From assembly GCF_900086655.1 (NCBI RefSeq), contig NZ_LT575476.1, positions 3,380,825-3,444,824 of the forward strand: a DNA stretch of 64,000 nt, given 5' to 3'. The DNA comes from Paenibacillus tuaregi (lineage in GTDB: Bacteria; Bacillota; Bacilli; Paenibacillales; Paenibacillaceae). Position numbers and translations under genes: made by a program. The notes under the pieces are model-generated. The model did no database searches. It was not told the origin of the DNA and was given only the letters and a program-made list of their open reading frames with translations. Shown piece after piece: positions 1-8,941 of the stretch; position 1 is the stretch's first letter, and each line of letters opens with the position of its first letter.

Positions 1-59
1 CTGTGGAAGCCCATCTTCCCCAGTCTCTTATCCATGAAATTCAGTTGTCCCTGCCTCGA

Positions 60-704
60 CTAGGACTGATCCAACCCCTGTCTTCCAGGCTGCTCTGCTA
101 TCCGGGTTTGCTCCTGCTTTGCAAACCAGGCTTCGATTCTCTTCATAACGACAAGCGATAAAACTACAAACAAAACAATATACAGCAGCTCCACCGGATG
201 TTCCATATAATTTGCGATATCCGCTCCAATCCAGGATACGGCAAAAGTCATAATTCCCTTGCCAACAAGCACAGCCAGCAGGAAAGGACGCAGCTTCATT
301 CCGGACAATGCGGCGGCAATATTGATGACCACAAAGGGCCCTACCGGAAATAAACTCAGCAGAAACACATAGCTGAACCCGTTGTACTGGATCCACTTGC
401 GGGCTTTGGCCACCTTGGGCTTGTTCGCCAGCCTCTCAAGCCAAGGGTGGCTCCCGATTCGTCTTACAATGAGATACGTAAGAAGACAACCGGCAACCAT
501 ACCGATCCAGGAATAGATGAACCCCTGCCACATTCCGTAAACGGCGGCATTTACCCCCACAATTACAAGCGTAGGTAGGGGCGGGACAAATGATTTCAAG
601 AAGGGCAGCAGAATTCCCGGCAGTGGGCCTAAGCTTCTGAACCGTTCAATCCAGCCTGTCAGATTCTCTTCTGTCATATATGATAATAGTTCTGATGTAT
701 CCAT
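60..704 (-). CDS. TVP38/TMEM64 (DedA-like) family membrane protein
   Basis: A 214-residue integral membrane protein with about five hydrophobic segments. The central region with FPVGPFVVINIAAALSGM and the PxLPTLVIVGVNAA-like segment near residue 40 are typical of the SNARE-associated/TVP38 (VTT domain) family, which includes bacterial DedA-like lipid or osmotic homeostasis proteins. The exact substrate is unknown. The ATG at 704 is the only usable start because an in-frame TGA lies just upstream; the GGAGG is rather far (about 14 nt). It is transcribed alone on the minus strand, away from the neighbouring MFS gene. Family assignment is fairly secure; the physiological role is not. Confidence 0.8.
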   Translation of the reverse strand: MDTSELLSYMTEENLTGWIERFRSLGPLPGILLPFLKSFVPPLPTLVIVGVNAAVYGMWQGFIYSWIGMVAGCLLTYLIVRRIGSHPWLERLANKPKVAKARKWIQYNGFSYVFLLSLFPVGPFVVINIAAALSGMKLRPFLLAVLVGKGIMTFAVSWIGADIANYMEHPVELLYIVLFVVLSLVVMKRIEAWFAKQEQTRIAEQPGRQGLDQS

Positions 705-821
705 AGGGCGTCAAGCGTCCTCCTCATTCCGTAGCCTTCCTTGCAAGCATACCGTAAATGAAGCCTCATTGTCATGAATTCACCGAATTTGACACAAGGT
801 TGCCTAAACTCCGTTTATTTC

Positions 822-830
822 TGGTATATT
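822..830 (+). promoter_or_regulatory. Possible extended -10 promoter for the MFS gene
   Basis: TGG-TATATT forms an extended -10 element about 100 nt upstream of the MFS start. No good -35 hexamer lies 16-18 nt upstream; a TTGACA at 789-794 is too far away to pair with it. Tentative. Confidence 0.3.
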
Positions 831-931
831 AATCTTATTAATTATCAACCGGTCAATAAGTCTTAGACTGATGTCCTCTTCAGTCTCCAATGACATACAG
901 CAAACTGAAAATGGCAAATGGAGGAACCTTT

Positions 932-2242
932 GTGCAATTCATACCTAATACCGTCGCTGAAGTCCGAGGCTGGTCTCGTAATATTCGGTTGTTTTTTCTT
1001 GCGAATATATTTTATCAGATCGGCAGCGGGCTGTTCTCCTTGTTATATAACCTGTACATCCAGGGCCTGGGGTACGGGGATACGATGAACGGGAGAGTGG
1101 TCAGCGTCCAATCCTTGGCCACGGCTCTGATGTTCGTCCCTATCGGGCTGATCGGGGACCGGTCGAGCCGCAAGCGGCTCTTGATTATTGGAAGCCTGTT
1201 CAGCGGCATCCTGTTCCTCGGCCGCTCTTTCCTAGGATCTGAGAGCAGCCTGATCACTTTGTCCGTAGCCGTCGGCTTGTTTGCTTCCATCTTTCAGGTG
1301 CTGGCCATTCCTTTTCTCGCGGAGAACATCAGCAAAGCCCAGCGTCTGCGCATGTTCAGCTTCTTCTCATCGGTAGTGCTCGCATCCCAGGTATTTGGCA
1401 GCATGGGCGGCGGCTTTCTGGCCGACCTGTTTCAAGCCATGGGCACGACAAGACTCGTGAGTCTCCGGATCGTGCTGCTTATCGGCAGCCTCACTACATT
1501 TGCCGCTGTCATTCCCCTGTTGTTCATCACGGAATCACCACGGGGAGCAAGCCCGGATGCCTCGGCAGCTTCCAAGAGCCCAGATGCAGCACGAGCCGGA
1601 AATGATGATCGGTCTCCGCTGAAAGAGGGAATCGGGACCCATGGCCGCACCAAGGACTTCAAATTCATTTCCCAGTTCATCATTGCCCAGCTGCTCATTG
1701 GACTCGGATCGGGCCTCGTCGTTCCTTATCTTAATTTATACTTCACCAACCGCTTCTCCGTCTCCCTCAGCGCGATGAGTATCCTGATCTCCCTGGGTCA
1801 GGTAATGACCATCGTATCCATGCTGATTGGACCCTCACTCGCCGCCCGGGTGGGGCCTGTGAAGGCCGTGGTGATCTTTCAGCTGCTATCCCTGCCGTTC
1901 CTGATGCTGACCGGCTTCACCAATCTGCTAGCAGTGGCTTCCATCAGCTTTCTGTTCAGACAGGCGCTAATGAATGCGGCCAATCCAATCCAATCCTCGA
2001 TTATGATCGATAGGGTCTCAGACCGACGCAGAGGCGTGGCCAATTCGTTGATGCAGACGGCGTTTATGCTGGGGTGGGCAACCATGGGACCGGTTCAATC
2101 CTATTTTGTGACTACGTATGGAACCTATTGGGGATATGCCTACACATTCAGCATAACTGGAGGGTTATATATCATCGCTTCCTTAATGTATTTCTTCATG
2201 TTCCGGGAACGGTCGGCACGTCCTGTCAAAGCGGCAGCTTGA
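932..2242 (+). CDS. MFS family transporter (probable drug/metabolite exporter)
   Basis: A 12-helix major facilitator of about 436 residues. Signature pieces include the cytoplasmic loop 2-3 motif GLIGDRSSRKR and a hydrophilic central loop (about residues 205-235) between the two six-helix bundles. I place the start at GTG 932 because a GGAGG at 920-924 sits 7 nt upstream; an in-frame ATG at 890 would add 14 polar residues without a ribosome binding site. The gene is monocistronic and ends before a bidirectional terminator shared with the converging EamA gene. The substrate cannot be read from the sequence. Confidence 0.82.
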   Translation: MQFIPNTVAEVRGWSRNIRLFFLANIFYQIGSGLFSLLYNLYIQGLGYGDTMNGRVVSVQSLATALMFVPIGLIGDRSSRKRLLIIGSLFSGILFLGRSFLGSESSLITLSVAVGLFASIFQVLAIPFLAENISKAQRLRMFSFFSSVVLASQVFGSMGGGFLADLFQAMGTTRLVSLRIVLLIGSLTTFAAVIPLLFITESPRGASPDASAASKSPDAARAGNDDRSPLKEGIGTHGRTKDFKFISQFIIAQLLIGLGSGLVVPYLNLYFTNRFSVSLSAMSILISLGQVMTIVSMLIGPSLAARVGPVKAVVIFQLLSLPFLMLTGFTNLLAVASISFLFRQALMNAANPIQSSIMIDRVSDRRRGVANSLMQTAFMLGWATMGPVQSYFVTTYGTYWGYAYTFSITGGLYIIASLMYFFMFRERSARPVKAAA

Positions 2243-2317
2243 TTTCATTCTCACAAACGAAATCATAGAAGCATCCTCAGTATTTGCCTTCTCATCAATC
2301 CATAACAAGCACAAAAC

Positions 2318-2357
2318 AAAAGGGTGTCTTCCGCTGGCTGGCGGTTGACACCCTTTT
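2318..2357. terminator. Bidirectional intrinsic terminator
   Basis: AAAAGGGTGTC (2318-2328) pairs with GACACCCTTTT (2347-2357), giving an 11-bp stem flanked by A and T runs. It sits between the convergent MFS and EamA genes and can stop transcription from both sides. Confidence 0.85.
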
Positions 2358-2383
2358 ATGATTCACATCCAAATACGGATCGC

Positions 2384-3274
2384 CTAACGGGTTAACTGCT
2401 TCGCTCTTCGTTTACCGGTAGCGTTAACCAGAATGATACTTCCCACAATCATAATAAACCCGGCAATCAGATTCATGGTAAGGGACTCATTCATAAATAA
2501 TACACTGCAGATGATCGAAATCACCGGAATTAAAAATGTGTAGGACCCTACTGTACTGGCTTCGCCCGATCCAACCAGCTTGAAAAAGATCAGCCATCCG
2601 ATGGCGATCACAAAAACCGAGATGAACAAGATATCACTGATGAAAGAGGTATTCCACTGAATATCAGACCATTTCTCGGTGATTAAGCCATAACCGAGCA
2701 GCACAATGCCGCCGATCAGAATCTGAAGCGTTGTAATCCAGATCACGTCCACCTTGTCTGTAATCCTCTTCATGTATACTGTTCCCAAGGTCCAGCTTAC
2801 CGCACTTGCAAGCGCAAGGCTTACACCCACAGGAGACAAGCTTCCTGTCAATCCTCCCCCGCCGATTACGGCTACACCAAGGAAACCAAGAACGAGACCC
2901 GCAATCTTGAGGCCATACATCCTCTCGCCAAGCCACAGCCAGGCGCAGATTCCCAGCAGCACCGGCTGAAGGAAAACAATCGCTGAGAACAGACCCGCTG
3001 GAAGATAATTAAGCCCGACGGTCTGAAGACCGTAATAAAGCACGATGTTGAACAAGGATGAGATTAAATAGAGCGGCCAGGTCTCCCTGAACCGGAGCTT
3101 CTTGAACCTCGGAATCGCAACTATAAGCAGCAGCACTCCTGCGATAATTAAACGCAGCCCGGCAAACAGGAGGGGTGGTGAGTACAATAAGGCATGCTTG
3201 GACAGCGGCCAGTTGATCCCCCACACCAGAACCAGAAATGCTAAAAGCAGCGCTGTTCGTGAGCGCGATAACAT
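2384..3274 (-). CDS. EamA/DMT superfamily transporter
   Basis: About 296 residues with ten predicted helices arranged as two EamA repeats. The first contains VWGINWPLSKHALL and the second AVSWTLGTVYMKR and GEASTVGSYTFLIPVIS, all usual for drug/metabolite transporters of the RhaT/YdcZ type. GAGGAG lies 11 nt before the ATG at 3274 but only 2 nt before the ATG at 3283, so I favour the later start; a GTG at 3286 would be the longest reading. The substrate is unknown. It is not obviously co-transcribed with any neighbour. Confidence 0.85.
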   Translation of the reverse strand: MLSRSRTALLLAFLVLVWGINWPLSKHALLYSPPLLFAGLRLIIAGVLLLIVAIPRFKKLRFRETWPLYLISSLFNIVLYYGLQTVGLNYLPAGLFSAIVFLQPVLLGICAWLWLGERMYGLKIAGLVLGFLGVAVIGGGGLTGSLSPVGVSLALASAVSWTLGTVYMKRITDKVDVIWITTLQILIGGIVLLGYGLITEKWSDIQWNTSFISDILFISVFVIAIGWLIFFKLVGSGEASTVGSYTFLIPVISIICSVLFMNESLTMNLIAGFIMIVGSIILVNATGKRRAKQLTR

Positions 3275-3416
3275 AACTAACATCACTCCTCATCTTGCAG
3301 CAGGTGGATACCTCACCCCGCTGCACCCTATCCAATGTAAATCTCTCTGTATTGGTCTCGCATATTATATCCCTTCCGCCTATCCCTATGTCAATACATA
3401 TATATTCTTCCCGGAG

Positions 3417-3445
3417 TTGTCGGCTGATGAAAATTGGCTTACACT
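3417..3445 (+). promoter_or_regulatory. Sigma-A-type promoter of the mqnB-mqnD operon
   Basis: TTGTCG (3417-3422), a 17-nt spacer and TACACT (3440-3445) lie 46 nt before the mqnB start. Four or five positions of each hexamer match the vegetative consensus. AAGGAG follows before the ATG. Confidence 0.5.
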
Positions 3446-3491
3446 AAATAAATAGCCTTGTACCGTCATCAGAATTAAGGAGAACTTCCCT

Positions 3492-4178
3492 ATGAATAAT
3501 CATTCAATCGACACCCCAATCCGGCGTGTCCTGGTCATGACGGCGGTTGCCTCCGAACAGGAAGCCGTCCTGCGGGGGCTGCAGAAGAAGAACGGCCAGA
3601 CGGTGTTCAAGGTAGATCTGGCCGGAGTCGGCTCGGCAGCCGCTGCCGCGAGCACCGCAAGAATCCTCGCCGAATCTGACGGCGTATATGATCTGGTGAT
3701 CAGCGCCGGAATCGGCGGCGGCTTCGCGGATGTGGCGGCCACGGGAACTGTTGTTGTGGCCAGCAGCATTGTTGCAGCCGACCTGGGCGCAGAAACCCAG
3801 GACGGCTTCACCAGTGTGGACGAGCTCGGCTTCGGCTCGTCCCGCATAGCTGTTCCAGCGGAGCTTGCCGCCCGCTGGACGGAAGCGGTGCAGGTTGCGG
3901 GAGTCACGGTCCATCTTGGACCGATACTGACGGTAACGACCGCAACCGGAACCGCAGGCACGGCCGATGACTTGGTCGGCCGTGTCCCTGGCGCCGCCGC
4001 CGAAGCCATGGAAGGCTACGGCGTGGCCATTGCGGCGCAGCAGGCGGGCCTTCCCGTGCTTGAGATTCGGGGAATCTCAAATGCGGTAGGCCCGCGCGAT
4101 CGTGCCGCCTGGCGGATCGGCGACGCGCTGGCGGCGCTGGAGAGCGCTTTTACTAAGCTTCAGGAGGTACTTCAATGA
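3492..4178 (+). CDS. mqnB: Futalosine hydrolase
   Basis: A 228-residue member of the nucleoside phosphorylase/MTA-SAH nucleosidase fold that removes hypoxanthine from futalosine in the alternative (futalosine) menaquinone pathway. Diagnostic stretches are the glycine-rich SAGIGGGF, the purine-site AEAMEGYGVA and EIRGISNAVGPRDRAAW near the C-terminus. AAGGAG lies 9 nt before the ATG. The stop overlaps the start of mqnD by 4 nt (ATGA), so the two are translationally coupled, and the pairing with mqnD strongly supports futalosine rather than MTA as the substrate. The gene is noticeably GC-rich with many alanine codons. Confidence 0.92.
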   Translation: MNNHSIDTPIRRVLVMTAVASEQEAVLRGLQKKNGQTVFKVDLAGVGSAAAAASTARILAESDGVYDLVISAGIGGGFADVAATGTVVVASSIVAADLGAETQDGFTSVDELGFGSSRIAVPAELAARWTEAVQVAGVTVHLGPILTVTTATGTAGTADDLVGRVPGAAAEAMEGYGVAIAAQQAGLPVLEIRGISNAVGPRDRAAWRIGDALAALESAFTKLQEVLQ

Positions 4179-5026
4179 ACATTGCATTCTCCCCGTGTCC
4201 GAACGACACGTTTGTCTTTCATGCTCTGGTCCACGGTCTAATCCCGGATGTGCCAGAATTTGAGGTCACTTATGCGGATATTGACATCACTAACAACTGG
4301 GCGATCGACAAGACTGGTCCGGAGATCCTCAAGATTTCTTACGCCGCACTGCCCTGGGTGCTTGACGATTACGCGCTTCTGCCTTGCGGAGGAGCCCTGG
4401 GACGCGGCTGCGGCCCCCTTGTGCTGACAAAGGACGGCACAGCCGGACCTGCCAATCCGTCTACACTTAGCGGCCGGCGGGTAGCTGTCCCGAGTGAACG
4501 CTCCACCGCTTATCTGCTGTTCCGTCTCTGGGCCGCCAAGAATGTGCCAGGTGGTGTGGGCGAAATTGTAGTGATGCCCTTTGATCAAATCATGCCTGCG
4601 GTACGCGATGGGCAGATCGACGCGGGACTGGTTATTCACGAGGCCCGTTTCACCTATCCCGAATATGGACTCTCGCTGATGACAGATCTGGGCAGCTGGT
4701 GGGAGGAGACCACAGGTCTTCCGATCCCGCTTGGCGCCATCATCGCCCGCCGCTCCCTGGACCTGCCCCGCATTGCGGAATGGATCCGCGCTTCCGTACA
4801 GTATGCCTGGGCGCACCCGGAAGCATCCGCTTCCTATGTCGCAAACCATGCCCAGGAGATGGCGCCAGAAGTTACTCAGGCCCATATCGGCCTGTACGTC
4901 AATGAGTTCACCGCCAATCTGGGCGAGGATGGCTACAACGCGGTTAGCCACCTCTTAAGCCTTGCTGCTGATGAAGGATTAGTGCCGCGAATCGATCCGG
5001 CCAAGCTTCAGTGGCCATCAGAGTAA
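4175..5026 (+). CDS. mqnD: 1,4-dihydroxy-6-naphthoate synthase (menaquinone pathway)
   Basis: A 283-residue periplasmic-binding-protein-fold enzyme that converts cyclic de-hypoxanthine futalosine to 1,4-dihydroxy-6-naphthoate. The N-terminal SPCPNDTFVFHALVHG, KISYAALPW and GRGCGPLV segments and LVIHEARFTYPEYGL (containing the probable catalytic His) match MqnD rather than the related MqnA. It overlaps mqnB by 4 nt and is followed by a strong terminator, so the operon consists of these two genes only. mqnA, mqnC and mqnE must lie elsewhere. Confidence 0.93.
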   Translation: MNIAFSPCPNDTFVFHALVHGLIPDVPEFEVTYADIDITNNWAIDKTGPEILKISYAALPWVLDDYALLPCGGALGRGCGPLVLTKDGTAGPANPSTLSGRRVAVPSERSTAYLLFRLWAAKNVPGGVGEIVVMPFDQIMPAVRDGQIDAGLVIHEARFTYPEYGLSLMTDLGSWWEETTGLPIPLGAIIARRSLDLPRIAEWIRASVQYAWAHPEASASYVANHAQEMAPEVTQAHIGLYVNEFTANLGEDGYNAVSHLLSLAADEGLVPRIDPAKLQWPSE

Positions 5027-5047
5027 CCCGGTTCTATGATTGCAACA

Positions 5048-5082
5048 AAGACTCCCTTCCATCAAAACGGATAGGGAGTCTT
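5048..5082 (+). terminator. Intrinsic terminator after mqnD
   Basis: AAGACTCCC (5048-5056) pairs with GGGAGTCTT (5074-5082), followed by TCTTGTTA. It closes the mqnB-mqnD operon. Confidence 0.8.
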
Positions 5083-5089
5083 CTTGTTA

Positions 5090-5109
5090 AATACGCAGAT
5101 CTGCGTATT
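5090..5109. repeat. Perfect 20-bp palindrome
   Basis: AATACGCAGATCTGCGTATT reads the same on both strands. It lies in the ~300-bp gap between mqnD and the helicase gene, just past the mqnD terminator. It could be an operator or a small cruciform; no adjacent gene start explains it. Apart from this, the terminator and short repeats near the helicase stop, I see nothing convincing in this gap. Confidence 0.6.
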
Positions 5110-5298
5110 CTTGTATCTGATTCCGGCAGCGCGCTAAGGGGCATATAGGTAGTGAACATAAAGAGTTTGTCAGATTATAAGTGTATTCCGACACAGCTCA
5201 TGTAATGATGATGCCTGTGACCGAATCTATAGACGCAGTCCTCTCTTCTACCCACACCTTCGTTTCGCATAGCTTGGATCTGTTCGCTTAAGTCCTTT

Positions 5299-5339
5299 CG
5301 GTTATCCATGCCGTTCTATTCATGCAGTTCTATCCATGC
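5299..5339. repeat. Three tandem 13-14-bp imperfect repeats
   Basis: CGGTTATCCATGC, CGTTCTATTCATGC and AGTTCTATCCATGC follow each other head to tail across the stop codon of the helicase gene. They may reflect slippage extending or shortening the gene end. Confidence 0.6.
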
Positions 5340-7351
5340 AACTCCTGAAGTATAACCCCTTCTGGCAGCAAAGAACGCACGTGTCCCGCCAACTCCGAGT
5401 CCTGCACATGCAGTGCTCCGCCAAGGATAATTGCTGATCCTTCATCAGATGAGGTCCGGATCAAGCGGCCAAGCCCCTGTCTAAGCCGAAGCTTCATATA
5501 CGGAAGATCAACCTCCGCATACGGGTCTCTGGCGGACTGCCGTTTGGCCATAAATACCGGATCCTGCGGCGGGAAGGGCAGCGACCAGATGATCGCGCAT
5601 GAGAGCGATGGTCCAGGCACGTCCAGTCCTTCCCATAGACTTACCGCGCACAGTATGGAGGATTCGTCCGCCTGGAACCTGGCGATCTGATGACTGATCT
5701 CCTGATCCCCTTCATAGTAGATGGTCCGGCCGGCTAATTCCGGTCTTCGTCCAGCTTCCTGTTTGAACTGGCGCAGCTCCTCCATGGTCCGGAACAGAAT
5801 TAAAGCTCCGCCCTGAGCTGTCTTTAGGGCATTTGCGGTTAGGCTCATTTTCTGCGCAAAATCCCCCTCCTGTTCCCAGGCAGGGGCAAACACCTTCATC
5901 TTCTCCTCATAGTTATAAGGGGAATCCACCGAGAAGGAGAGATAGTCGGAAATGCCCAGACTGTCGGCCGCATAATGGAATGAACCGTCTACGGACAGGG
6001 TTGCCGACGAGAACACAATGGGAATGTTCAGATTGAATACCCGGTCCCGGAGCACTTCCTTAACCGTCTTCGGCATAATGGAAAGGGTGAGTTCCCCCCT
6101 CTGAAGGGTTGTCCAGCAGATCGGCGGCTCTGGACGCTGGAACAGGCTCAAGGCCTTCTGCATCATTTCCAAATGCTCCTCTACAATCCGGAGCTGATAG
6201 TCATCAAGCGTGTACAGCTCGCTCTCGAAGACCAGCTCTTCTTCAATCCGGTCAAGCAGCCCTCGGAAGGCTGCGATCCCACTGAGCACCCGGTTGTTTA
6301 AATCCACCTGCATCCGGTCTGAGCCTGCTACGGCCCTGCTGCTCTGCTCCAGGCTTATGAACAAAAGTTCACTCTGCTGAATAGCCTCATCAATAAGTAC
6401 GGCCAGGCTTTCCCTGATCTCCCCCTGCAGCAGCCGGGTAATAATCTCCTCAAATACGGTATGCTTCAGATTATAGCTGAGTGCCTTCTGGGCGGCCGTC
6501 TCCAGCAGATGACCCTCATCGAATACCACTGCGCAGTGTTCAGGCAGAAGAGGCAGCTGGCCTTCCTGCTTGCGGCCTTCATAGGTCCACACATGCTCCA
6601 TATAATAATCGTGCGAACAAATGATCAAATCGGACGAAGCTCTATAATGGTCCCTGGATAGAGTCTGCCCACAGCGATGTCTCCGGTCACAGACGAAGCA
6701 GTCCTGAAACGGGTCCCAGCTGATCTTCTCCCACTGCTCATCATTCAAATGCGGATAGTCTTTGCGGTCTCCATAAGCATGGAAAGCCTGCATTGTCCCA
6801 GGGTGCGTAACGAACCTTGGAAACCCCTGATAGATCTCCTCATAATGCATTGCTTCCATCTCTTTGGCCCTGGCTTCATCCAGCTTAACCAGACATACAT
6901 ATTGATCCGGCGATTTGCCGAGCCGTGCGTCAATGGCGAAATTCAAGTGGCGGATCAGCTTGGCCACATCACCTTCCGGTTTGACCAGCTGTTCAATTAA
7001 GGACTCATCCGCACATGCAATGATCGCTGGCCTGCGCATATAGCGGGCATATGCCGCGGCATACAGCAGGTATACCAGCGTCTTTCCGGTACCTACCCCG
7101 GCTTCAGCAAAAATGGTCTTCTTCTCGGCAAAGGCTCTCTCCAGCTGATAGGCCATAAAAATCTGTTCGTCCCGGATCTCAAAGCCTGCTTCCGGAAGTA
7201 TGTCATAGAACACGTCAGCAACCCATTCACCCAGCTGTGGAATGAACGGCTGTGATGGATCGTATTGAAAAGGGTAACGCTCCACTCTTTTTTGCCCCCA
7301 ATAAATAAAATAACCCGCATAATCTTTGACCGCCGCGCTCTGCGGCAGCAA
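5330..7351 (-). CDS. DinG/XPD-family ATP-dependent DNA helicase
   Basis: A superfamily-2 helicase of up to 673 residues. It shows Walker A AEAGVGTGKT near residue 84, the DEGH Walker B box, FSSATLS, and the motif VI segment RQGLGRLIRT. Cysteines in an early QYVCLVK and in DCFVCDRRHRCG have the spacing of the DinG/XPD iron-sulfur insertion. No exonuclease domain is present, so it resembles B. subtilis YoaA rather than full-length DinG. The longest start is TTG 7351 without a ribosome binding site; GTG at 7285, preceded by GGGGG, would give a protein beginning near ERYPFQYDPSQPF and may be the true start. Probable role: DNA repair or replication-structure unwinding. Confidence 0.88.
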   Translation of the reverse strand: MLPQSAAVKDYAGYFIYWGQKRVERYPFQYDPSQPFIPQLGEWVADVFYDILPEAGFEIRDEQIFMAYQLERAFAEKKTIFAEAGVGTGKTLVYLLYAAAYARYMRRPAIIACADESLIEQLVKPEGDVAKLIRHLNFAIDARLGKSPDQYVCLVKLDEARAKEMEAMHYEEIYQGFPRFVTHPGTMQAFHAYGDRKDYPHLNDEQWEKISWDPFQDCFVCDRRHRCGQTLSRDHYRASSDLIICSHDYYMEHVWTYEGRKQEGQLPLLPEHCAVVFDEGHLLETAAQKALSYNLKHTVFEEIITRLLQGEIRESLAVLIDEAIQQSELLFISLEQSSRAVAGSDRMQVDLNNRVLSGIAAFRGLLDRIEEELVFESELYTLDDYQLRIVEEHLEMMQKALSLFQRPEPPICWTTLQRGELTLSIMPKTVKEVLRDRVFNLNIPIVFSSATLSVDGSFHYAADSLGISDYLSFSVDSPYNYEEKMKVFAPAWEQEGDFAQKMSLTANALKTAQGGALILFRTMEELRQFKQEAGRRPELAGRTIYYEGDQEISHQIARFQADESSILCAVSLWEGLDVPGPSLSCAIIWSLPFPPQDPVFMAKRQSARDPYAEVDLPYMKLRLRQGLGRLIRTSSDEGSAIILGGALHVQDSELAGHVRSLLPEGVILQELHG

Positions 7352-7410
7352 ATTTCAATTATTACATGCCCTACCTCAAAACACAAACCGAATTTCAAGA
7401 ATAACGGCCT

Positions 7411-7439
7411 AAAAAACCGCCTAACCCTAAGTTAGACGG
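7411..7439 (-). terminator. Intrinsic terminator of the DUF445 gene
   Basis: Reading the minus strand, CCGTCTAAC pairs with GTTAGGCGG around a 5-nt loop, followed by TTTTTT (plus-strand A run 7411-7416). It lies just past the DUF445 stop. Confidence 0.8.
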
Positions 7440-7451
7440 AAGCTTTAAGGC

Positions 7452-8717
7452 TTATACGAGCGCCCTTACCGCACTCAGCACGACTCCAACTAGGAAGCCG
7501 CATATCGCACCATTTATCCGAATCCACTGCAGATCCCGGCCCACTTTTCCCTCAATAAAAGTGACCAGTTCCTCATTGCTCAGCTTATCCAGGTTCTCTC
7601 TGACCAATGCGCCGATCTTGGAATAATGCTTCTCAATGAATCCGATGATCTGCCGTTGAATCCATTCTTCTCCCTGCTGAATCCGCTCTGGGCTGCCCTC
7701 TAGATTTCCCAGCAGTTTGAGCAGAAATGGGGTCAGCCATTTTGTATGAAATTCACTACTCATTACGAACTGTCCAGCTCGATTCAGCAGACCCTGAATA
7801 TAACCCTCAATCTTGTCTTCAGATACCCACTGATCCAACAGGCGATGCTTCGCCCCCCTAACCTCCTCTAGGAAGCCTGGACGATCCACCGCTTCTCTCA
7901 GCTCAGCATGCAGAAGCGCAAGCAGCTTCGCCCGATTTGGATTGTCCGGATCTTTATAGTTTATGATATGTCCAAGAATGAAGTTCTGGATCATATCCCC
8001 CAGCTTGTCCTCGCTCAAGTAGCCAATAAATGCGTTAACCGCGAACTGCATAAGGCCGCCCATCTTAAGCTGCTGGATCTGCTCTATGCCTATCCTTCCG
8101 AGCATATCCCGCGTTTCAATCCGGGCAGCCCAATCATGAGCCCGCTCAAGCACCAGATCAAGAAGCTTCTCATCATAGCCCCGTACAGTGACTTCTTCCA
8201 TCAGCCTATGTATAATCCACTTCTCATCCAAACGGTCCGCCAACTGACGGATCTCTTGGGAGAAAACCCTGCTGATCTCTGCCACAGGCATATGCTGTAT
8301 AACATTTGCCAGCACTGCGGAGATCACTTGATTGTAACTTCCCGCCTCGACACCTTCTCTGACTTTAGCCAGTCCGAGCTCCGCAATGCGGATGCTTCTG
8401 ATCTTCTCTCCGATGCTTTCTTTGCGGAGCAGCTCGGTCTCAATCATGGAAATTACCGCTCCGGTAAGCTTCTCCCGGTTCTTAGGCAGAAGCGCTGTGT
8501 GGGGAATGGGGATACCCAGCGGATGACGGAACAGCGCTGTCACTGCGAACCAGTCAGCCAATCCTCCCACCAAACCCGCCTCAAAGCCGCCTTGGAGCAG
8601 GCGCAGCCCCAATGACCCGTCGTGGAACGGAAGAGTGGCTGCAAACCCTACTCCCATGACCCCAAGTGAAATTCCCGCTATATAGTTTTGTTTAGGTTTT
8701 GTCGTTTTGAGTGCCAT
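7452..8717 (-). CDS. DUF445 family membrane protein
   Basis: A 421-residue protein with hydrophobic segments at the two ends and a long helical middle. The N-terminal GGFEAGLVGGLADWFAVTALFRHPLGIPIPHTALLP is the hallmark of DUF445 (YjiN/YheB-like), and the C-terminal INGAICGFLVGVVLS helix is also usual for the family. The biochemical role is unknown; some members are linked to sporulation or envelope maintenance. GGGAG lies 4 nt before the ATG. The gene is alone on the minus strand with its own terminator. Confidence 0.88.
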   Translation of the reverse strand: MALKTTKPKQNYIAGISLGVMGVGFAATLPFHDGSLGLRLLQGGFEAGLVGGLADWFAVTALFRHPLGIPIPHTALLPKNREKLTGAVISMIETELLRKESIGEKIRSIRIAELGLAKVREGVEAGSYNQVISAVLANVIQHMPVAEISRVFSQEIRQLADRLDEKWIIHRLMEEVTVRGYDEKLLDLVLERAHDWAARIETRDMLGRIGIEQIQQLKMGGLMQFAVNAFIGYLSEDKLGDMIQNFILGHIINYKDPDNPNRAKLLALLHAELREAVDRPGFLEEVRGAKHRLLDQWVSEDKIEGYIQGLLNRAGQFVMSSEFHTKWLTPFLLKLLGNLEGSPERIQQGEEWIQRQIIGFIEKHYSKIGALVRENLDKLSNEELVTFIEGKVGRDLQWIRINGAICGFLVGVVLSAVRALV

Positions 8718-8810
8718 CGTTCTCCCTCGCTTAACTCGTTCTCTTTTCCTACATCTTTAGACATCATAGCACAAATTTCCGGCCACCCGAAAATCGGCTC
8801 TGTACCATCT

Positions 8811-8848
8811 CACAAAAGAAAAGGCCGTCCCTGGTTTCAGAGACAGCC
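8811..8848 (-). terminator. Intrinsic terminator after the radical SAM gene
   Basis: On the minus strand GGCTGTCTCTG pairs with CCAGGGACGGCC (G-U pairs included), followed by TTTTCTTTTG. It lies about 95 nt past the radical SAM stop. Confidence 0.75.
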
Positions 8849-8941
8849 TACCACACCACATCAAAACGGCTTATTAAAGCCCGGTTATAGTTTATCAATC
8901 AGCAGCACTTCAAGGGCGGCTAGTTCAGACGTGTTCATATT

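Noticed and set aside
1..59. Coding sequence at the left edge
   Set aside because: The first 59 bases follow the stop of the TVP38 gene and hold no recognisable gene piece.
789..794. TTGACA hexamer upstream of the MFS gene
   Set aside because: No -10-like hexamer lies 16-18 nt downstream; the extended -10 at 822-830 is too far to pair with it.
5175..5309. 44-codon frame on the minus strand past the helicase gene
   Set aside because: It has a plausible start and polar N-terminus but no ribosome binding site, and its start lies in the tandem repeat; unsupported as a gene.
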